A DNA stretch of 64,000 bases. It comes from Pseudoalteromonas rhizosphaerae. GTDB taxonomy: Bacteria; Pseudomonadota; Gammaproteobacteria; Enterobacterales; Alteromonadaceae. Below the pieces are notes generated by a model. The model did no database searches. It worked only from the letters and a program-made list of their open reading frames with translations, and was not told where the DNA came from. The position numbers and the translations under genes were made by a program. The stretch lies in contig NZ_CABVLM010000001.1 in the NCBI RefSeq assembly GCF_902498845.1, forward strand, positions 248,001-312,000, given 5' to 3'. The first letter of the stretch is position 1; every line of letters starts with the position of its first letter. Shown piece after piece: positions 60,403-64,000 of the stretch.

Positions 60403-62720
60403 ATCCAAACATTGCCGTAATAGGTAACCCAAACTGTGGTAAAACTACACTATTCAACGCGTTAACCGGTAGCAAACAGAAAGTAGGTAACTGGTCAGGG
60501 GTGACCATCGATAAGAAAATTGGTCAATTTAAAGTGGCTGATCAGACTGTCGACTTGGTTGATTTGCCCGGCACTTATTCTTTAGATGTAAATGCACAAA
60601 CCCCTTTAGATGAAAAAATTGCGCGTGATTATGCACTCAGTGGTGAATCACAACTGATCATCAATATTCTTGATGCATCAAATCTTGAACGCAATTTATA
60701 CCTCACCGCTCAGCTGCTTGAGATGAAAGTACCTTTACTCGTCGTGCTAAATATGGTCGATGTGGCAAAACGAAATGGTTTAGTAACGGATCCAAAGGCG
60801 CTAGAAAAGCGACTTGGATGCCCTGTGATTGCCTTAAGTGCAAATAATAAAACAGACATTACTGGTTTAAAAGAGTTTATTGCACAAGGGCTTAAACTTA
60901 AAAAAGTATCAATGCATATCCCTAGTTATGAGCAAAAAATAACGCAAGCGGCCAACAACATTGCAGCCAGTTTTACTGCCAATAATAAACCGATAGAAAA
61001 CATCGACACTGATTGGTTGTCATTGCGGTTATTAGAGCAAGATGAAAGCTGTTTTGGCTATGCTGATAAACAAACACTGGCAGTGGCAAAAGCTGAATTT
61101 GAACAGTTTGCCGATCACCATGAACTTGATGTGCTTTTTGCCAATGGTCGTTATGAGTTTGCCCATCAACTGGCTGTACTTGCTCAAAATACTAAAGGCA
61201 TCGCCTCTGAAACCATTAGTGATAAAATAGATGCGGTAGTGATCAATCGTTTTTTAGGGATCCCAATATTTTTAGGGATCATGTATTTAATGTTTACTGT
61301 TGCGGTAAATGTAGGCGGCGCATTTATAGACTTTTTCGATATTGCTGTAGGTGCGATTTTAGTCGATGGCTTTGGTGAAATATTAACTTCATTAGGCGCA
61401 CCTGATTGGCTACGCGCATTGCTTGCGGACGGTATAGGTGGTGGTATTCAGCTTGTTGCCACCTTTATCCCGGTGATTGGCTTTTTATACTTTTGTTTAG
61501 CCTTTATTGAAGATTCAGGTTATATGGCGCGTGCTGCTTTTATCATGGATAGATTAATGCGCGCCATTGGTTTACCGGGTAAAGCGTTTGTGCCTTTAAT
61601 TGTTGGCTTTGGCTGTAACGTGCCATCAGTAATGGCAACTCGTACTTTAGAAACCCATAAAGATCGCTTACTGACTATTGCCATGTCACCATTTATGTCA
61701 TGTGGCGCGCGCTTAAGTGTGTATGCCTTGTTTGTCGCTGCCTTTTTTACCACTAATGGCCAAAACTTAGTATTTGCACTGTATATTTTAGGTATTGTTA
61801 TGGCGGTATTAACCGGTTTGGTACTTAAAAATACCTTGTTTAGTCCAACGCTTACCCCGTTTATTCTCGAATTACCTGCGTATCATATGCCAACGGCAAA
61901 AGGCGTACTTTACAAAGCATGGGAGCGCTTAAAAAGCTTTTGTATGCGCGCCGGTAAAACTATAATTGTGGTGTTTGTTATCTTAAAAATATTAAGCTCC
62001 ATAGGTACTGATTTTACTTTTGGCAATGACAACACAGATAAATCGATGCTCAGTGAAATTTCAAAAATTGCAACACCGGTGTTTGCTCCTATCGGGGTAG
62101 AGCAAGATAATTGGCCTGCAACTGTCGGTATTTTTACTGGCGTATTTGCTAAAGAGGCAGTAGTTGGCACTTTAGATAGTTTATATTCAAATTTAGATGG
62201 CGCAGCGGCTGTGAATGAAGAGCCAGTTAATGTCATCGATAAAGTGGCTGAAGCATTCGCGAGTATTCCTGCAAACTTAATTGACGTATTTGGTAATTTA
62301 CTCGATCCACTGGGTTTAAATGTCACTAATGTGAGCGATCAAAGTAGTGCGGCCATTGATCAAGAAGTGAATGTATCTACCTTCGCAACCATGGAAAACC
62401 TATTTAGCAGTCAACTTGCTGCATTCAGTTACTTAGTTTTTGTATTGCTTTATACACCGTGTGTGGCGGTGATGGGCGCTATGTACCGAGAAGCTGGAAT
62501 GAAATGGATGCTATTTGTTGCAACTTGGTCAACAGGGCTTGCTTACATCACAGCCTCTGTGGTGTATCAAGTGGGTAACTTTAAGCAATCTCCGATGTTT
62601 TCGGCATTTTGGTTACTCGGGTGCGCTGTCGTTATTGCATTGGCAATAAGCTCTATGCGTATTTATGGTAATAAAATGGCTGCAAAGAGTCGTTTAATCC
62701 CTGTTGTTAATATTATTTAG
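60399..62720 (+). CDS. feoB: ferrous iron transporter FeoB
   Basis: 773 residues. An N-terminal G domain with G1 GNPNCGKT, DLPGTYSLD (G3) and NMVD (G4), a GDI-like helical spacer, then about eight or nine membrane helices with the conserved gate motifs CNVPSVMATRT and SCGARLSVYALF. Imports Fe(II), coupled to nucleotide hydrolysis. No separate feoC follows. Ends before a clear terminator. Confidence 0.97.
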   Translation: MNPNIAVIGNPNCGKTTLFNALTGSKQKVGNWSGVTIDKKIGQFKVADQTVDLVDLPGTYSLDVNAQTPLDEKIARDYALSGESQLIINILDASNLERNLYLTAQLLEMKVPLLVVLNMVDVAKRNGLVTDPKALEKRLGCPVIALSANNKTDITGLKEFIAQGLKLKKVSMHIPSYEQKITQAANNIAASFTANNKPIENIDTDWLSLRLLEQDESCFGYADKQTLAVAKAEFEQFADHHELDVLFANGRYEFAHQLAVLAQNTKGIASETISDKIDAVVINRFLGIPIFLGIMYLMFTVAVNVGGAFIDFFDIAVGAILVDGFGEILTSLGAPDWLRALLADGIGGGIQLVATFIPVIGFLYFCLAFIEDSGYMARAAFIMDRLMRAIGLPGKAFVPLIVGFGCNVPSVMATRTLETHKDRLLTIAMSPFMSCGARLSVYALFVAAFFTTNGQNLVFALYILGIVMAVLTGLVLKNTLFSPTLTPFILELPAYHMPTAKGVLYKAWERLKSFCMRAGKTIIVVFVILKILSSIGTDFTFGNDNTDKSMLSEISKIATPVFAPIGVEQDNWPATVGIFTGVFAKEAVVGTLDSLYSNLDGAAAVNEEPVNVIDKVAEAFASIPANLIDVFGNLLDPLGLNVTNVSDQSSAAIDQEVNVSTFATMENLFSSQLAAFSYLVFVLLYTPCVAVMGAMYREAGMKWMLFVATWSTGLAYITASVVYQVGNFKQSPMFSAFWLLGCAVVIALAISSMRIYGNKMAAKSRLIPVVNII

Positions 62721-62740
62721 CCAGTATATATAGTTTAAAA

Positions 62741-62766
62741 AAGAGTACCTTGGTACTCTTTTTTTT
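62741..62766 (+). terminator. rho-independent terminator of feoAB
   Basis: Perfect 9-bp stem AAGAGTACC-TT-GGTACTCTT followed by TTTTTT, 20 bases after the feoB stop. Confidence 0.92.
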
Positions 62767-62805
62767 GTTAATTTTAAAGCAGTTAACAATTCAATGGAGT
62801 TAGTC

Positions 62806-63267
62806 ATGACGCCAGCCACACAATTATTAAAAAAACACAAGGCCACTTTTGAGCTGCTCAGTTATGAGCATAACTCAAGTACACATAGCTTTGGTTTAGA
62901 AGCTGTTGAAAAGTTAAATCTAGCCGCTGAGCAGGTTTTCAAAACCTTAGTATTTGAAACCAATGAATTGCAGTTAGTAGTGGCAATTACGCCTGTGAGT
63001 CAACAAGTTAACTTAAAGCTCTTAGCAAAAGCATGTGGTGTTAAAAAAGTACATATGGCCGCTGCACAAAAGGTAGAAAATAGCACCGGATATATTCTTG
63101 GTGGCGTAAGTCCATTAGGGCAAAAAAAACGCTTAGCAACTTACCTTCATAGTAGCGCAAAGCAGTTTGATATTATTTATGTAAGCGCTGGTAAACGCGG
63201 CCTTGAAATTGCACTTGATCCCAATACATTAATAAAACTGTGTAATGGCAAATTAGCTGACTTTTAG
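62806..63267 (+). CDS. ybaK: Cys-tRNA(Pro)/Cys-tRNA(Cys) deacylase YbaK
   Basis: 153 residues from the ATG at 62806, with GGAG just upstream. The YbaK/ProX editing fold is seen as FELLSYEHNSSTHSFGLEAV, VFKTLVFET (catalytic Lys), TGYILGGVSPLGQKKRL with the conserved GGxSPLGQK, and a final GKRGLEIALDP. Removes cysteine mischarged on tRNA(Pro). Stand-alone gene. Confidence 0.94.
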   Translation: MTPATQLLKKHKATFELLSYEHNSSTHSFGLEAVEKLNLAAEQVFKTLVFETNELQLVVAITPVSQQVNLKLLAKACGVKKVHMAAAQKVENSTGYILGGVSPLGQKKRLATYLHSSAKQFDIIYVSAGKRGLEIALDPNTLIKLCNGKLADF

Positions 63268-63577
63268 TGGTGATTTACAGTGTTAGTTAATAGTCGATAA
63301 GCTAACAGTTATACCTTGCACAAACTTTAACATATGTTTATTTTCCCTCATTTTTTTCTATTGTTGTTGAGGTTTAATTATTTTAGCGTTTTTTAGTAAA
63401 AAAAAAATCAACTAAATACTTTTCAGCGTACAAGTGTTAGCTCTTTTTATTCAATGGCTTAGATAGCCTAAAAATAAATAAATTGAAAAAACTGTTAAAA
63501 AATTGCTTAGAGTAATTGATCTAAACCATTTTTTATGACGTAATGTAGGTATTATTGTCTGGTCGGATGAGTTGATT
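63268..63577 (+). other. 310-base intergenic region upstream of fadE
   Basis: AT-rich with poly-T and poly-A tracts around 63330-63420 and no gene I can support. The right end contains the FadR-like operator and the fadE start region. No terminator for ybaK was obvious. Confidence 0.4.
63557..63573. promoter_or_regulatory. FadR-like operator before fadE
   Basis: GTCTGGTCGGATGAGTT fits the FadR 17-mer (AACTGGTCNGACNNGTT form): CTGGTCGGA and GTT are identical, the intervening bases differ slightly. It ends 4 bases before the fadE ATG and would block expression when fatty acids are absent. Confidence 0.6.
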
Positions 63578-64000
63578 ATGAGTTTACGTACAAAATTAAA
63601 AAAAGTATTACCAAGTATTTCTATCACTGAACAAGAAGCCCTTGATGCGGGTGATGTGTGGTTAGAAGGCTCTATTTACCAAGGTAAGCCTGACTTCAAC
63701 GCACTTCGCGCAGTCCCTGCTGCTGTATTGAGCGCAGATGAACAAGCATTTATCGACGGCCCATTACAAGAGCTATTGGGTATGATCGACGATACAGAAA
63801 TTCAAAATGGCATTCATTTACCTGAATACATTTTAGATTTTCTGAAAAAGGAACGTTTCTTTTCACTGATCATTCCTAAATCATTCGGTGGTTTAGAGTT
63901 TAGCCCTTACGCAAACTCAACTATCGTTGGCACAATCGCCACTAAAAGTTCTGCTGTTGCAGTAACCGTTATGGTTCCTAATTCGTTAGGCCCTGGTGAG
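63578..64000 (+). CDS. fadE: acyl-CoA dehydrogenase FadE, N-terminal part (runs off the window)
   Basis: The first 141 codons only. Residues match the FadE start by eye: ITEQEALDAGDVWLEGSIYQ, then LKKERFFSLIIPKSFGGLEF with VMVPNSLGPGE at the edge, as in E. coli FadE (EYGGLEFSAYA, VPNSLGPGE). FadE is the large (about 800 residues) flavoprotein that performs the first dehydrogenation of fatty-acid beta-oxidation. The complete protein is not visible here. Confidence 0.9.
   Translation, partial: MSLRTKLKKVLPSISITEQEALDAGDVWLEGSIYQGKPDFNALRAVPAAVLSADEQAFIDGPLQELLGMIDDTEIQNGIHLPEYILDFLKKERFFSLIIPKSFGGLEFSPYANSTIVGTIATKSSAVAVTVMVPNSLGPGE

Overview
The window looks like chromosomal DNA of a marine gammaproteobacterium of the order Alteromonadales, most likely Pseudoalteromonas. 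This is an inference from moderately AT-rich DNA, the style of the proteins (dnaK-dnaJ, feoAB, fadE, pqiABC, large TonB-dependent receptors, a MexF-like efflux pump) and the mix of Vibrio- and Shewanella-like small families. No rRNA, tRNA or CRISPR array was recognised.

Layout. 1-20600 is ordinary housekeeping and accessory chromosome: sodA, an alkylation-repair pair (Ada/AlkA fusion plus ogt), tdk, ltaE-rlmF, a TPR-sulfotransferase, a TonB receptor, an M17 aminopeptidase, a KAS III enzyme, a periplasmic amidohydrolase and a RegB/RegA-like redox two-component system. 20600-29290 is a clearly different, more AT-rich accessory island. It holds orphan toxin tails, small secreted or membrane proteins that look like immunity proteins, an IS110 remnant, a frameshifted IS256 element, a complete REP-associated (RAYT) transposase element with 20-bp inverted ends, and several GGGTCAG-bounded palindromic repeats. 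The best candidates for an under-described system are here: an L,D-transpeptidase-like protein without a signal peptide that overlaps a gene for an exported partner (23300-24617), and an orphan Rhs C-terminal module overlapping another exported partner (27321-28503).

29293-39008 is a C4-dicarboxylate module: a TonB receptor, a DctB/DctD sigma-54 two-component system, a porin behind a good -24/-12 promoter, a DASS-type symporter and an aldehyde dehydrogenase. 39049-43281 carries a Sel1-repeat protein, a probable Fur-controlled small RNA on the minus strand (about 39901-40161), a DUF6279 lipoprotein, a diguanylate cyclase and a LysR regulator. 43400-49099 is a complete MexEF-OprN-like efflux operon, divergent from that regulator and separated from it by a palindromic LysR-type operator.

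49117-56344 has an MDR oxidoreductase, a Nudix hydrolase, a broken GNAT gene, pqiABC (minus strand), a periplasmic binding protein and a thioesterase. 56589-59835 is dnaK-dnaJ behind a heat-shock type promoter. 60169-62720 is feoAB behind a possible Fur box, followed by ybaK. The window ends inside fadE, which has a FadR-like operator just upstream of its start.
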